Of a stretch of 64,000 nucleotides of DNA, positions 8,118 to 16,741 are shown piece by piece; positions within the stretch are counted from its first letter, which is position 1; the number at the start of each line of letters is the position of its first letter. The stretch comes from an uncultured Eggerthellaceae bacterium. GTDB taxonomy: Bacteria > Actinomycetota > Coriobacteriia > Coriobacteriales > Eggerthellaceae. The notes under the pieces are model-generated. The model made no database searches, had not been told where the DNA came from, and was given only the letters and a program-made list of their open reading frames with translations. The stretch lies in assembly GCA_946618265.1 (NCBI GenBank), contig CAMOLA010000004.1, positions 1-64,000 on the forward strand. The letters are read 5' to 3'. Made by a program: the position numbers and the translations under genes.

Positions 8118-9437
8118 TTATTTGTAGTCGGCGGGATTCTTGGAGGTCGTTCCGGTGTCCCGGCCGCGAAGCCTGAGCTCGCGGCCGTATTGCAGGGATG
8201 ATTCGCCGAACTTTTCCTTCACGAGGTCGGTTGCGCGATGCAGCTTTTCGCGCTGCTCGCTCATCGTCGTGGCGCGCGATGTGTTGCCGTCGTCCTCGAG
8301 GTCGAAGAGGGTGGCCTGCTTGGGTCCGCGATCCGTGTCGAAGCCCGTTACGGCGACGCCTACGAGCCGAAGCGGAATGCCGGGCTGCCAGACATCGTCG
8401 AGCATGACGTGCAGCATGCCCGAAAAGGCGTGCTCGTCAGGCGTCGCGATCTCGATGGGCCGTTGAACGGATTTGACGGAGAGGTTGTCGAAACGCACCT
8501 TGAGGGCGATCGTGGTGCCGTTGAGGCCTTTTCTCCGCAACCTTCGGGCAACCTTCGCGGCCATCATGTCGATTGCGGCCTCGATATCGTCGCGTTCAGT
8601 GAGGTTTTGCGCGAACGACATCTCGTTCGATACCGACTTGACGGTGTCGTCCGTCGAAACTTCGTCGGCGTCCACGCCGCGCGAGCGGTCGAGCATCGTC
8701 CTGCCGTTCTTGCCGAGAAGCGACATGACGAGCTCGTCATCGGCCCGGGCCAAATCGCCGAGCGTTTCGATGCCGTGCGCCTTGAGCTTCTTTTCCGAAG
8801 CCGCGCCGATGCCGCTCAGCGCGCGGATCGGTTGGGGGTCGAGGAAGTTGCGCTCGCTTCCTGGCAAGACCACCGTCAGGCCTCGAGGCTTGTCCATGTC
8901 TGATGCCAACTTCGCTACGGCTTTCGTTGTGCCGATGCCTATGGAGCAGGTGACCCCGAGCTTCTCTACGCGCGATTGGATTCGGCGGGCGATGTCGACG
9001 GGATGCTCGGTGTTGACGGAGGTTGGCGTCACGTCGAGAAACGCTTCGTCGATGCTGACTTGCTGGACGTGCGGTGTTTCGTCGTGAAGGATCTGCATGA
9101 CCATGTTCGACATTTCGCGATATCGGTCGTAATGACCCTCGGTCCAAATCGCGTCCGGGCAAAGCCTGCTGGCGGTGATCGAGGGCATGGCGGAGTGAAC
9201 GCCGTACTTACGCGCCTCGTACGACGCTGTCGAGACGACGCCCCTGCGGTCGGAATGGCCTCCGACTATGACGGGCTTTCCACGCCAGGCGGGATGGTCG
9301 AGCTGCTCGACGGAAGCGAAGAACGCGTCGAGGTCGACGAGCAGCACCGCGCGGCCGATCCACGGGAAGGCGGTGAGCGCGTCGAGGCTTGCATTCGCCG
9401 TATTGCCGTCAGTTGGATGTGGGTGGCCCGTTTGCAT
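8118..9437 (-). CDS. dinB: DNA polymerase IV (Y-family)
   Basis: 439 residues, a translesion polymerase. Catalytic motifs are VDLDAFFASVEQLD (first Asp), YEARKYGVHSAMP, and SIDEAFLDVT (the paired Asp-Glu). The thumb helix-hairpin-helix is seen as IRALSGIGAASEKKLKAHG. The little-finger domain follows. A beta-clamp-binding peptide of the QxxLF type, KQATLFDLED, lies near the C-terminus. About 30 extra residues precede the first catalytic strand, and no other start is available. No LexA box of the type found at recA and lexA is seen upstream, so SOS control is not supported here. Confidence 0.94.
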   Translation of the reverse strand: MQTGHPHPTDGNTANASLDALTAFPWIGRAVLLVDLDAFFASVEQLDHPAWRGKPVIVGGHSDRRGVVSTASYEARKYGVHSAMPSITASRLCPDAIWTEGHYDRYREMSNMVMQILHDETPHVQQVSIDEAFLDVTPTSVNTEHPVDIARRIQSRVEKLGVTCSIGIGTTKAVAKLASDMDKPRGLTVVLPGSERNFLDPQPIRALSGIGAASEKKLKAHGIETLGDLARADDELVMSLLGKNGRTMLDRSRGVDADEVSTDDTVKSVSNEMSFAQNLTERDDIEAAIDMMAAKVARRLRRKGLNGTTIALKVRFDNLSVKSVQRPIEIATPDEHAFSGMLHVMLDDVWQPGIPLRLVGVAVTGFDTDRGPKQATLFDLEDDGNTSRATTMSEQREKLHRATDLVKEKFGESSLQYGRELRLRGRDTGTTSKNPADYK

Positions 9438-9485
9438 GAAAAAAGTCTACCATGACACAGGCGACCAAAGATGTGTTACGATATA

Positions 9486-9509
9486 AAACCCGCATTTACC
9501 TGCGGGTTT
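9486..9509. other. 9-bp perfect stem-loop in the dinB/9607 intergenic region
   Basis: The arms 9486-9494 and 9501-9509 are perfectly complementary with a six-base loop. It lies between the divergent starts of dinB and the aminotransferase-like gene, where a terminator would not be expected. It may be part of the leader or an operator. Confidence 0.45.
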
Positions 9510-9606
9510 GCAAAATTTGAACGACGGTGTGAATGCACAATATATACGACTTAAACCCTTCGTTCCAACAATATGATGCATGAGAAGGGGAGGGTTGAAG
9601 CAACGT

Positions 9607-10737
9607 ATGTCAAGCATTAGTTCGTCGCCGATTGCAAAACGCGGCGCTTTAACCGAGGTACCCGAGCAAGTTTTGTGTCCTCCGTATGATGTTCGCGACG
9701 AAATATCGTGGATTGATTTTTCAGGAACGGAAAATCCTTTCGGAACGCCGAAGTCTTTCGTCGATGCGCTATCGCGCGCATTGGCCAACGGGGTCATGTC
9801 GTATTTGCCCGACCGCGATTCCCATACTTTGCGCAGCGTGCTCGCGCGGACGTACTCGTTGCCCGTGGAGTCGTTTCTCGTCGGCACGACGGTTTCGAGC
9901 TTGATAACCGCCGTGGCGCAGGCGTTTCAGCCATGCAACGTCGGCGTTTCCACGCCGTGCCCGGTCGAATACGTGCTTTCGTTGGGCAATACGGGGCACA
10001 AGGTCGTGCAGCTCAGCATGCCCGGCAGCTTCGTGACGCCGAACGCGGACTTCGCCGAGTCAAGGGGGCCGCGCATCGATGCCGCGCTCCTGTCGAACCC
10101 CGGATACCCTTCGAGCAGGCTGCTCACACGCTCTACGCTGCTTTCCTATCTCGAACGCTGCGATTGGGTGATCGTCGACGAGCGGTCGATCGAGCTCACG
10201 CTCGGCGGGGAGTCCATGGTTCCCCTCGTGAACGAGAACAAGAACCTCATCGTCATACAGTCGTTCTCCGAACAATACGCGATGCCCGGCATGCATGTGA
10301 GCTTCTGCATCGCCCATCCGGATGCCATCGCGCAGATTGGCCGCTTCTATGACAACACGTGCGTGTCGATGTGCGCGGAAGTGCTCGCGGAGCCTTCCGC
10401 TCTCGAGCATCCGAAGCTCGATGGCGTCAGGGATTTCCTGTATGGCGAAATACCCTGGATGCAATGCATGCTATCGCTCGTTCCCGGCATCGACATTTTC
10501 CCCGCAGAGGCCAATTACGTCATGTGCTCGTACCACAACGGCGGGGACCTGAAGCTCGCGATATCGGACGTCAACCACCTCAGCTCGCGCTTGCAGCTCG
10601 AAGGGTTCCTCATTCGAAAGCTCGCCGGCACCCCGGGACTTGCAGACAACGGTTACTTCTGCGTGGCGGTGCGCACGAGACAGGACAACGAGAAGCTCAT
10701 TTCCGCAATGCGCCGCATCGTGTCGCCCACGAGCTAG
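9607..10737 (+). CDS. Aminotransferase-fold (HisC/CobD-like) protein lacking the PLP lysine
   Basis: 376 residues, fold-type I PLP enzyme in overall layout and closest in pattern to histidinol-phosphate aminotransferase or CobD. ENPFGTP, SYLPDRD, LLSNPGYPSS (in place of NPNNPTG) and WVIVDERSIEL (in place of the DEAY motif) appear in the right order. The position of the Schiff-base lysine reads QSFSEQYAMPGMHVSF: Glu (codon 10270-10272) replaces Lys, and the phosphate-binding Arg of the usual LRxGY is His. The reading frame is otherwise intact, so this looks like a maintained non-catalytic paralogue and not a wreck. The start at 9607 is preferred because the AGGGGAGG at 9586-9593 would lie inside a longer reading from 9580. 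No biosynthetic partner genes flank it. Confidence 0.72.
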   Translation: MSSISSSPIAKRGALTEVPEQVLCPPYDVRDEISWIDFSGTENPFGTPKSFVDALSRALANGVMSYLPDRDSHTLRSVLARTYSLPVESFLVGTTVSSLITAVAQAFQPCNVGVSTPCPVEYVLSLGNTGHKVVQLSMPGSFVTPNADFAESRGPRIDAALLSNPGYPSSRLLTRSTLLSYLERCDWVIVDERSIELTLGGESMVPLVNENKNLIVIQSFSEQYAMPGMHVSFCIAHPDAIAQIGRFYDNTCVSMCAEVLAEPSALEHPKLDGVRDFLYGEIPWMQCMLSLVPGIDIFPAEANYVMCSYHNGGDLKLAISDVNHLSSRLQLEGFLIRKLAGTPGLADNGYFCVAVRTRQDNEKLISAMRRIVSPTS

Positions 10738-10798
10738 GAAACGCAAGGGCGGAGATTGCTCGAAAACCTGATGAGCCATTCTGAGCCGAAAACGAAGT

Positions 10799-10841
10799 AT
10801 TCCCGCGAAGCTGGTTGACTGTAGAACCGCTTCGCGGGAAT
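10799..10841. terminator. 13-bp perfect hairpin between convergent genes
   Basis: The arms 10799-10811 and 10829-10841 are perfect complements, with an additional GGTT/AACC pairing inside the loop. It lies between the aminotransferase-like gene and the convergent degV and probably terminates both. Confidence 0.75.
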
Positions 10842-10915
10842 CCCTTGCTTGCTCGTGATGTCGTTTCGTAGTTGCTCGGGCGGACGACATCTTCCGTCCT
10901 CGTTGTCCTTCTGGA

Positions 10916-11794
10916 CTATCGGCCTTCGCGATCTGCCATGAAGAACAGGGCGACGGTTCCCGGGCCGGCGTGGGCGCCGATAACGGGATCGAGCGTGTTC
11001 ACGAAGAACTTCGTGCAACCGTAGCGTTCCTTGAGGAGGTCAACCAGGTAATTGGCATCGTCGATGCAGTCGCCATGGCTGATGAAGACCTCCAGGTCCT
11101 CGTACGGCTTGATCGCGGATTTCCCAAGATGGTCGGCAAGCGCTTGCAGCGACTTCTTGCGACCGCGCACCTTTTCCATGGGGATGAGCTTGCCTTCCTC
11201 GTCTACGTGCAAGACAGGCTTGATGTTGAGCAGGGTGCCGGCCCAAGCACTCGTGCGCGAAACGCGGCCACCGCGGAACAGGAACATGAGGTCGTCGACC
11301 GTGAACCAGTGCGCCACGTTGAGCTTGTTTTCCTCGATCCACGAATGGACCTCTTCGATCGAAGCCCCGTCCTTCCTCATCATGCAAGCCTTGTAGACGA
11401 TGAGACCTTCGCCCATGGCGGCTGCCAGGGTGTCGGTGTGGAGGATTTTGCGCTCGGGGTACTTTCCGCGTAGCTCTTCCAAGGCCGCAGCCGTGGACTG
11501 GTACGTGCCCGAAAGGCCGCTCGAGAATCCGATGTACAGGATGTCTTTGCCCTCGCCGAGCAGCTTGTCGAGCAGCTTTTCGGATTGCTGGATATTCGGC
11601 AGGGAAGTGGTGAAGACCTTGCCGTCCCTCATCATCTTGAAGAAGCTGGCCAAGTCGCTATCGGCGCCTTCGGTATAGCTTTGATACTGCTCGCCGTCCG
11701 ACATGAACGTAAGCGGAAGGATGTGCAGACCAAACTCTCGGATCATCTTGTCGTCAAGATTGCAACTTGAGTCGGTTACGATTTCGAATTGCAT
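10916..11794 (-). CDS. DegV family fatty-acid-binding protein (copy 1)
   Basis: 292 residues. DegV/FakB-type proteins bind a fatty acid and can present it to a FakA kinase. Family marks are EIVTDSSCNL at the N-terminus, FTTSLPN (phosphate-contact Thr-Ser region), IGFSSGLSGTYQS, the LFRGGRVSRTSAW strand, and the C-terminal DPVIGAHAGPGTVALFF. A cytoplasmic protein, with no kinase gene in the window. The start ATG 11794 gives the standard family N-terminus. A second, more divergent copy lies at 20052. Confidence 0.9.
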   Translation of the reverse strand: MQFEIVTDSSCNLDDKMIREFGLHILPLTFMSDGEQYQSYTEGADSDLASFFKMMRDGKVFTTSLPNIQQSEKLLDKLLGEGKDILYIGFSSGLSGTYQSTAAALEELRGKYPERKILHTDTLAAAMGEGLIVYKACMMRKDGASIEEVHSWIEENKLNVAHWFTVDDLMFLFRGGRVSRTSAWAGTLLNIKPVLHVDEEGKLIPMEKVRGRKKSLQALADHLGKSAIKPYEDLEVFISHGDCIDDANYLVDLLKERYGCTKFFVNTLDPVIGAHAGPGTVALFFMADREGR

Positions 11795-11977
11795 TGAGGC
11801 TCTCCAATCTAGTCAATCAATCGTCTCTATTGTACTGAAATCGAGAACATAGGCAAAATGCAAACGGCGAGAGCCAGAAAAGACCAGGTTTGCGGAACCG
11901 TGATCGTCAAGTCGCTGAAGTAACGTGCAGGGATTTTGAATGCAGCGGTGCGAGCCCGTAATTAAGCATCGTTCGCC

Positions 11978-11983
11978 TATAAT
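11978..11983 (+). promoter_or_regulatory. -10 element upstream of ileS
   Basis: A perfect TATAAT lies 35 bases before the ileS start. With a start site near 11990 the leader would be only about 30 bases, too short for a T-box. Confidence 0.5.
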
Positions 11984-12018
11984 TGAGAAGTTTACGTTTA
12001 CTGTCGAAAGAGGAAATC

Positions 12019-14865
12019 GTGGCGAACACCTACAAGGATACGATGAACTTGCCCCAAACCGACTTCGCGATGAGGGGCAATCTCCCGCAAAACGAGCCAA
12101 AGCGCTTGGAGAAGTGGGAAAGCGAGCAGCTCTACTGGCGCGTTCTCGAAAAGAACAAGGATGCCGAGCCTTTCGTATTGCACGACGGGCCTCCGTACGC
12201 AAACGGCCCCATCCACATCGGGCATGCGTTCAACAAGATTCTCAAGGACTTCGTGAACAAGTCCCACGCGCAGATGGGCTACTACACTCCGTATATTCCC
12301 GGTTGGGATTGCCACGGCCAGCCTATCGAGCATATGGTCGAAACCACGCTCGGCACCGAGAAGTTCCGCGATACGCCCCAGCCTGAAGTCCGCCGCCTCT
12401 GCCGCGAATGGGCCGAAAAGTACGTCGGCGTGCAGCGCGATGGGTTCAAGCGCCTGGGCGTCAATGCTGATTGGGAGCATCCGTACCTCACGTTCATCCC
12501 AAATTACGAAGCGGGCAACGTCGAGGTATTCAAGAAGATGTATCTCGATGGGTCGGTCTACCGCGGCCGCAAGCCTATCCACTGGTGCAGCCACTGCCAT
12601 ACCGCGCTCGCCGAGGCCGAAATCGAATACGGCGATGAGGTGAGCCCCGCGATCTTCGTGCGGTTCGCGATGACCACGGTGCCGGAAGGGCTCGAAGCCT
12701 GGGAAGGCAAACTCGACGTCGCCATCTGGACGACCACGCCGTGGACGCTTCCCGCAGACGACGCCGTCATCCTGCATCCGGAAGCCGATTACGTCGCCGT
12801 CGAATATGACGGCCGTGCGGCCATCATGGCCGAGGCTCTCGTCGAAAAGCTCGTCGAGAAGTTCGGCTGGGAAGGCGCCCGCGTCGTCGAAGGCTGGAAG
12901 ATGACCGGCACCGAGCTTCAGGGCAATCGCTACGAGCAGCCCATTTTCGCCGACCAGGGCGAAGAGGGCGTGTTTATCTACGCCGACTACGTCACGCTCG
13001 AAGATGGCACCGGCATCGTGCACACGGCACCGGGTCACGGCGTCGACGACTACCTGGCTGGCATGAAGTTCGACGTGCCCGTCATCATGCCGGTCGACGA
13101 CAACGGCTGCTTCTACGAAGGCGATGCCATCGGCACGGGCGGCCCGTTTTCGGGCATGGAGGTTAACGAGGCCAATCCCGTCATCATCGATTGGCTCCGC
13201 GACCGCGACATGCTCATCTTGCACGAAGACATTAACCACAGCTATCCGCACTGCTGGCGTTGCCACGAGCCCGTCATCTTCCGCGCCACGAGCCAATGGT
13301 TCGTATCGATGGACGAGACGGGATTGCGCAAGGCCGCCAGCCACGCAATCGACAATGACGTGGAATGGATTCCCGCCTGGGCGTCCAACAGAATCGGCGC
13401 CATGGTGGCCGAGCGTCCGGATTGGTGCATTTCGCGCCAGCGTTCGTGGGGCGTGCCCATTCCGGTGTTCCACTGCGAGAAGTGCGGCGAGGTCGTTGCG
13501 ACCGAAGCCACGTTCGACGCCGTCATCGACCTGTTCTACACCGAGGGCGCCGATGCCTGGTTCACCAAGAAGCCCGCTGACTACCTGCCCGCCGACACGT
13601 GCTGCCCGAAATGCGGTGCCGGTGTAGGCGACATCGCCCCCGAAAAGGACATCCTCGACGTATGGTGGGAGTCGGGCGTTTCGCACACGAGCGTGTGCCG
13701 CCACCGCGAATCCGAAGGGCTGCATTTCCCTGCGGAAATGTATCTCGAGGGTTCCGACCAGCATCGCGGGTGGTTCCAGTCTGCGCTGCTCACGAGCGTC
13801 GGCGCCTACGGGGTTGCTCCCTACAAATCCGTCATGCATTGCGGGTTCACCGTCGACGAGAACGGCGAGAAGATGTCGAAGTCCAAGGGCAACGGCGTCG
13901 ACCCCGCCGAGGTCATGGACAAGTTCGGAGCCGACGTGCTGCGCCTCTGGGTTGCATCGGTCGACTATTCGCACGACGTTTCGATTTCCGACAACATCCT
14001 CAAGCAGGTGTCGGATGCATACCGCAAGTTCCGCAACTCCTTCAGGTTCCTGCTGGGCAGCCTCGATGATTTCGACGACACGAAGTTCGTTTCGAGCTGG
14101 GACGATCTCGAGCCCGTTGACAAATACATGATGGCGAAGACCTATGCGCTGCTGCGCGAGTGCCGCGATCATTACCAGACCTACAAGTTCAGCGGCGTGT
14201 ACCGTTCGTGCTACGACTTCGTGAACGAGCTTTCCAGCGTGTACATGGACATCGCCAAGGACCGTCTCTACTCCGAAGCGCCGAATTCTCCGCGTCGCCG
14301 CGCCGTCCAGAGCGTCCTCATGAACATCCTGGAGGTTCTCGTGCGCGTGCTGGCGCCCATCCTGTCGTTCACGTGCGACGAGGTCTGGGAGCATTTCCCG
14401 CCTGCCATGCGCGAGCAGGAAGGTCGTCCGTTCAGCATCCAGCTCGGCGGTTGGCCTGCGCGTGAAGACTTCATGCCGGCGCTTCCCGCCGATGACGGCG
14501 CTGCTGACCTGGAGGCGTTCACCGTTGCCATGAGCGTGCGCGAAGTCGTCACGAAGGCCCTCGAGGAAGCGCGCGCGGAGAAGCGCATCAACAAGAGCCA
14601 GGAGGCTGCCGTCAAGGTGACGCTTCCTGCTGACGTCGCCGAGAAGCTGTCGGCTTTCGACGCAACGGTGTTCGAGGAGCTCTTCATCGTGAGCGGCGTC
14701 GAGTTCGTCGAGGGCGACGATTTTGCATGCGAGGTCGTCGATGCGGCTGGGGAAAAATGCCCGCGCTGCTGGAATTACCGTGAGCTCGGCGGGAATGCGA
14801 ACCATCCTGCCGTATGCACCCGCTGCGGCGATGTGCTCGACGAAATCGGTTTCCAGGAAGCGTAG
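12019..14865 (+). CDS. ileS: Isoleucyl-tRNA synthetase
   Basis: 948 residues, class I synthetase charging tRNA-Ile. The HIGH motif is PIHIGHAFNK (about residue 62) and the KMSKS motif is GEKMSKSKGNG (about 617). The CP1 editing domain (WTTTPWTLPAD, GTGIVHTAPGHG) lies between them. The C-terminus has a zinc site (CPRCWNY, then CTRCGD), typical of bacterial-type IleRS. GTG 12019 was chosen because AAGAGGAAA (12008-12016) is a well-placed ribosome-binding site and the protein then begins with the family-typical NTYKDTMNLPQTDFAMRGNL. A strong terminator follows. The long minus-strand open frame across it is a codon-bias shadow. Confidence 0.97.
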   Translation: MANTYKDTMNLPQTDFAMRGNLPQNEPKRLEKWESEQLYWRVLEKNKDAEPFVLHDGPPYANGPIHIGHAFNKILKDFVNKSHAQMGYYTPYIPGWDCHGQPIEHMVETTLGTEKFRDTPQPEVRRLCREWAEKYVGVQRDGFKRLGVNADWEHPYLTFIPNYEAGNVEVFKKMYLDGSVYRGRKPIHWCSHCHTALAEAEIEYGDEVSPAIFVRFAMTTVPEGLEAWEGKLDVAIWTTTPWTLPADDAVILHPEADYVAVEYDGRAAIMAEALVEKLVEKFGWEGARVVEGWKMTGTELQGNRYEQPIFADQGEEGVFIYADYVTLEDGTGIVHTAPGHGVDDYLAGMKFDVPVIMPVDDNGCFYEGDAIGTGGPFSGMEVNEANPVIIDWLRDRDMLILHEDINHSYPHCWRCHEPVIFRATSQWFVSMDETGLRKAASHAIDNDVEWIPAWASNRIGAMVAERPDWCISRQRSWGVPIPVFHCEKCGEVVATEATFDAVIDLFYTEGADAWFTKKPADYLPADTCCPKCGAGVGDIAPEKDILDVWWESGVSHTSVCRHRESEGLHFPAEMYLEGSDQHRGWFQSALLTSVGAYGVAPYKSVMHCGFTVDENGEKMSKSKGNGVDPAEVMDKFGADVLRLWVASVDYSHDVSISDNILKQVSDAYRKFRNSFRFLLGSLDDFDDTKFVSSWDDLEPVDKYMMAKTYALLRECRDHYQTYKFSGVYRSCYDFVNELSSVYMDIAKDRLYSEAPNSPRRRAVQSVLMNILEVLVRVLAPILSFTCDEVWEHFPPAMREQEGRPFSIQLGGWPAREDFMPALPADDGAADLEAFTVAMSVREVVTKALEEARAEKRINKSQEAAVKVTLPADVAEKLSAFDATVFEELFIVSGVEFVEGDDFACEVVDAAGEKCPRCWNYRELGGNANHPAVCTRCGDVLDEIGFQEA

Positions 14866-14917
14866 ACGCGCCTCAAAGATTCCCTAGACGAGCGGTAACG
14901 AAGGTAAGCACTGCAAG

Positions 14918-14955
14918 ACCGCGGGATGGGGCGAACACCCCGTCCCGCGGTTTTT
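14918..14955 (+). terminator. Rho-independent terminator after ileS
   Basis: A 14-bp GC-rich stem (14918-14931 with 14938-14951, one G-T wobble), a six-base loop and a run of T at 14951-14955. It lies 50 bases after the ileS stop. Confidence 0.9.
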
Positions 14956-14973
14956 GATTAGCTTGTATGGCAG

Positions 14974-15474
14974 GTGGCAATGGCGGAAAACAGCAAACCG
15001 TATCCAATCACTAAGGCGATAGCTTTCGCGGTCATCGTCGTGGCCTGGGTGGCGCTCGATCAAGCAACCAAAGCCTTGTTCGCGGGGCAGCAGCCCGGAG
15101 ACGTGCTTGCAGGTCCGTTCTTTGGGCTCATCGACATACGGCTCGTGCACAATACCGGCGGCGCCTGGGGCATATTCTCGGATAGCACGATGATGCTCGG
15201 TGTGTTCTCGATTGTCGTGTGCGTCGTCATCGCGGCGTTCTTCTTGTTAAGCGCCCGTCAAACGTCGTGGTTGCAGGCGATTGCCTTTTCGCTCATCGTC
15301 GCGGGTGGCATAGGAAATGCAATCGACAGGTTCGCCCAGGGGTTCGTCACGGATTTTATCGAGTTCAGCTTCATCGACTTTCCGGTGTTCAACGTTGCCG
15401 ATATCGGCGTAACCTGCGGGTTCGTGCTCATTGTCATCAGCACCATAGCCGTAATGGGGAAACAGGCCGATTAG
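14974..15474 (+). CDS. lspA: Lipoprotein signal peptidase (signal peptidase II)
   Basis: 166 residues, four membrane helices. It cleaves prolipoprotein signal peptides. The two catalytic aspartates are in GGIGNAIDRF and FNVADIGVT, in the standard order; the N-terminal WVALDQATKAL and the VHNTGGAWGIF motif also match. The exact start is unsure: GTG 14974 and ATG 14980 are in frame and neither has a well-spaced ribosome-binding site. It lies directly after the ileS terminator and before an RluD-family gene, the common lspA-rluD order. Confidence 0.93.
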   Translation: MAMAENSKPYPITKAIAFAVIVVAWVALDQATKALFAGQQPGDVLAGPFFGLIDIRLVHNTGGAWGIFSDSTMMLGVFSIVVCVVIAAFFLLSARQTSWLQAIAFSLIVAGGIGNAIDRFAQGFVTDFIEFSFIDFPVFNVADIGVTCGFVLIVISTIAVMGKQAD

Positions 15475-15592
15475 GGCCACGCGAGGAACGCATCGGCGCA
15501 TGCGGCATTGGCCAGGACGGTCGCTTTGTGACGCGTCATGAGCCGATGACGGCCTCGGCGATACCTGCCTACGAAACCAAGTGAGGAGTCTC

Positions 15593-16651
15593 ATGACATC
15601 GCGATGCTACGTTACAACTCAATCCGATGACGGCATGCGCCTCGATGCCCTCATGGGGCAGAGGGGGCTGTATGCGAGCAGGTCGGCGGCCGCCCATGCA
15701 ATCGAGGCGGGTATGGTGCTCGTAGCGGGCGAGCCCGCCACGAAGAAGCTGATCGTGAAACCGGGACAGCCGATCGTGTACGAAGTTGACGACCAAGTGG
15801 TTGACACGCCCCTCGTCGGGGAGCCGATCGACCTGGACATACGATACGAGGATGATGACCTCATCATCTTGTCGAAACAGGCGGGGCTCGTCTGCCATCC
15901 ATCCGACGACCACGCCGACGGCACGCTCGTCAATGCGCTCATTTACCACTGCGGAGCAAGCAACCTGTGCAACGTGCAAGGCGAGAAGGATAGGCTCGGC
16001 ATCGTCCATCGGCTGGATATGGATACGACCGGCCTCATGATGGCCGCCAAGTCCAACGTTGCAGGTGAGGCCCTCATGGCTGCGATTCAGGACCATGTCG
16101 TCGATAGGCGTTACCTCGCGTTGGTCCATGGGGTCGTCGCAATCGATTCCGGGATGGTCGACGCGCCCATTGCCAGACACGCGAAAGACCGCACGCGCAT
16201 GGCGATTCGAGACTGCGATTCCGCGCGCGAGGCCATCACGACGTTTCGCGTGATCGAGCGATTCGAGGCCGGTGCTCGCGACAACGGCTACACGCTCATA
16301 GACTGCAAGCTTTTCACGGGTCGTACCCATCAGATTCGCGTGCACATGGAATATGCGAAGCACCCGCTCGTGGGAGACCCCTTGTACACCGCGAGCAGGC
16401 CGAAATCGGAATCGACGAACCTCGGGTTGCGCAGGCAGTTCCTCCACTCGTTCATGCTCACGCTCGACCATCCGGTGACTGGCGAGAACTTGCAATTTGC
16501 CGACAACGTGCCCGCAGACCTCGAGCGCGTGCTCGACGGTCTTGCCGAGCGCAGCATGGGCATCACCGACCACGGACGCGAGATATTCGACCTTCTCTCC
16601 ACGGCGCCGCACCCGTCCATCGAAGGGGTCCCGTACCTCGATCAACGCTAA
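15593..16651 (+). CDS. RluD/RluA-family pseudouridine synthase
   Basis: 352 residues. An N-terminal S4-like domain (MRLDALMGQRGLYASRSAAAHAI) precedes the catalytic domain. The catalytic Asp lies in GIVHRLDMDTTGLMM; TGRTHQIRVHMEYAKHPLVGD is the second conserved block. It isomerises uridines, most often in 23S rRNA. The start ATG 15593 has AGGAG (15584-15588) four bases upstream; a GTG at 15581 is less likely. The lspA neighbour supports an RluD identity, but subfamily cannot be proven here. The 118-base gap before it shows nothing recognisable. Confidence 0.9.
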   Translation: MTSRCYVTTQSDDGMRLDALMGQRGLYASRSAAAHAIEAGMVLVAGEPATKKLIVKPGQPIVYEVDDQVVDTPLVGEPIDLDIRYEDDDLIILSKQAGLVCHPSDDHADGTLVNALIYHCGASNLCNVQGEKDRLGIVHRLDMDTTGLMMAAKSNVAGEALMAAIQDHVVDRRYLALVHGVVAIDSGMVDAPIARHAKDRTRMAIRDCDSAREAITTFRVIERFEAGARDNGYTLIDCKLFTGRTHQIRVHMEYAKHPLVGDPLYTASRPKSESTNLGLRRQFLHSFMLTLDHPVTGENLQFADNVPADLERVLDGLAERSMGITDHGREIFDLLSTAPHPSIEGVPYLDQR

Positions 16652-16741
16652 ACCAACGCCTCTGGCAGCCGCATTGCAGCTCATTGTGTACAATGTTGAA
16701 CCGTCGGGTTGCGATACCTATGAGGCGCAGGAGGCGTAGTG

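Noticed and set aside
11820..12018. T-box leader upstream of ileS
   Set aside because: No AGGGTGGNACCGCG-like antiterminator or specifier loop is seen, and a perfect -10 at 11978-11983 leaves a leader of only about 30 bases.
11998..14805. Long minus-strand open frame (about 935 codons) across ileS
   Set aside because: Shadow caused by codon bias in a high-GC gene; no ribosome-binding site and its translation resembles no protein.
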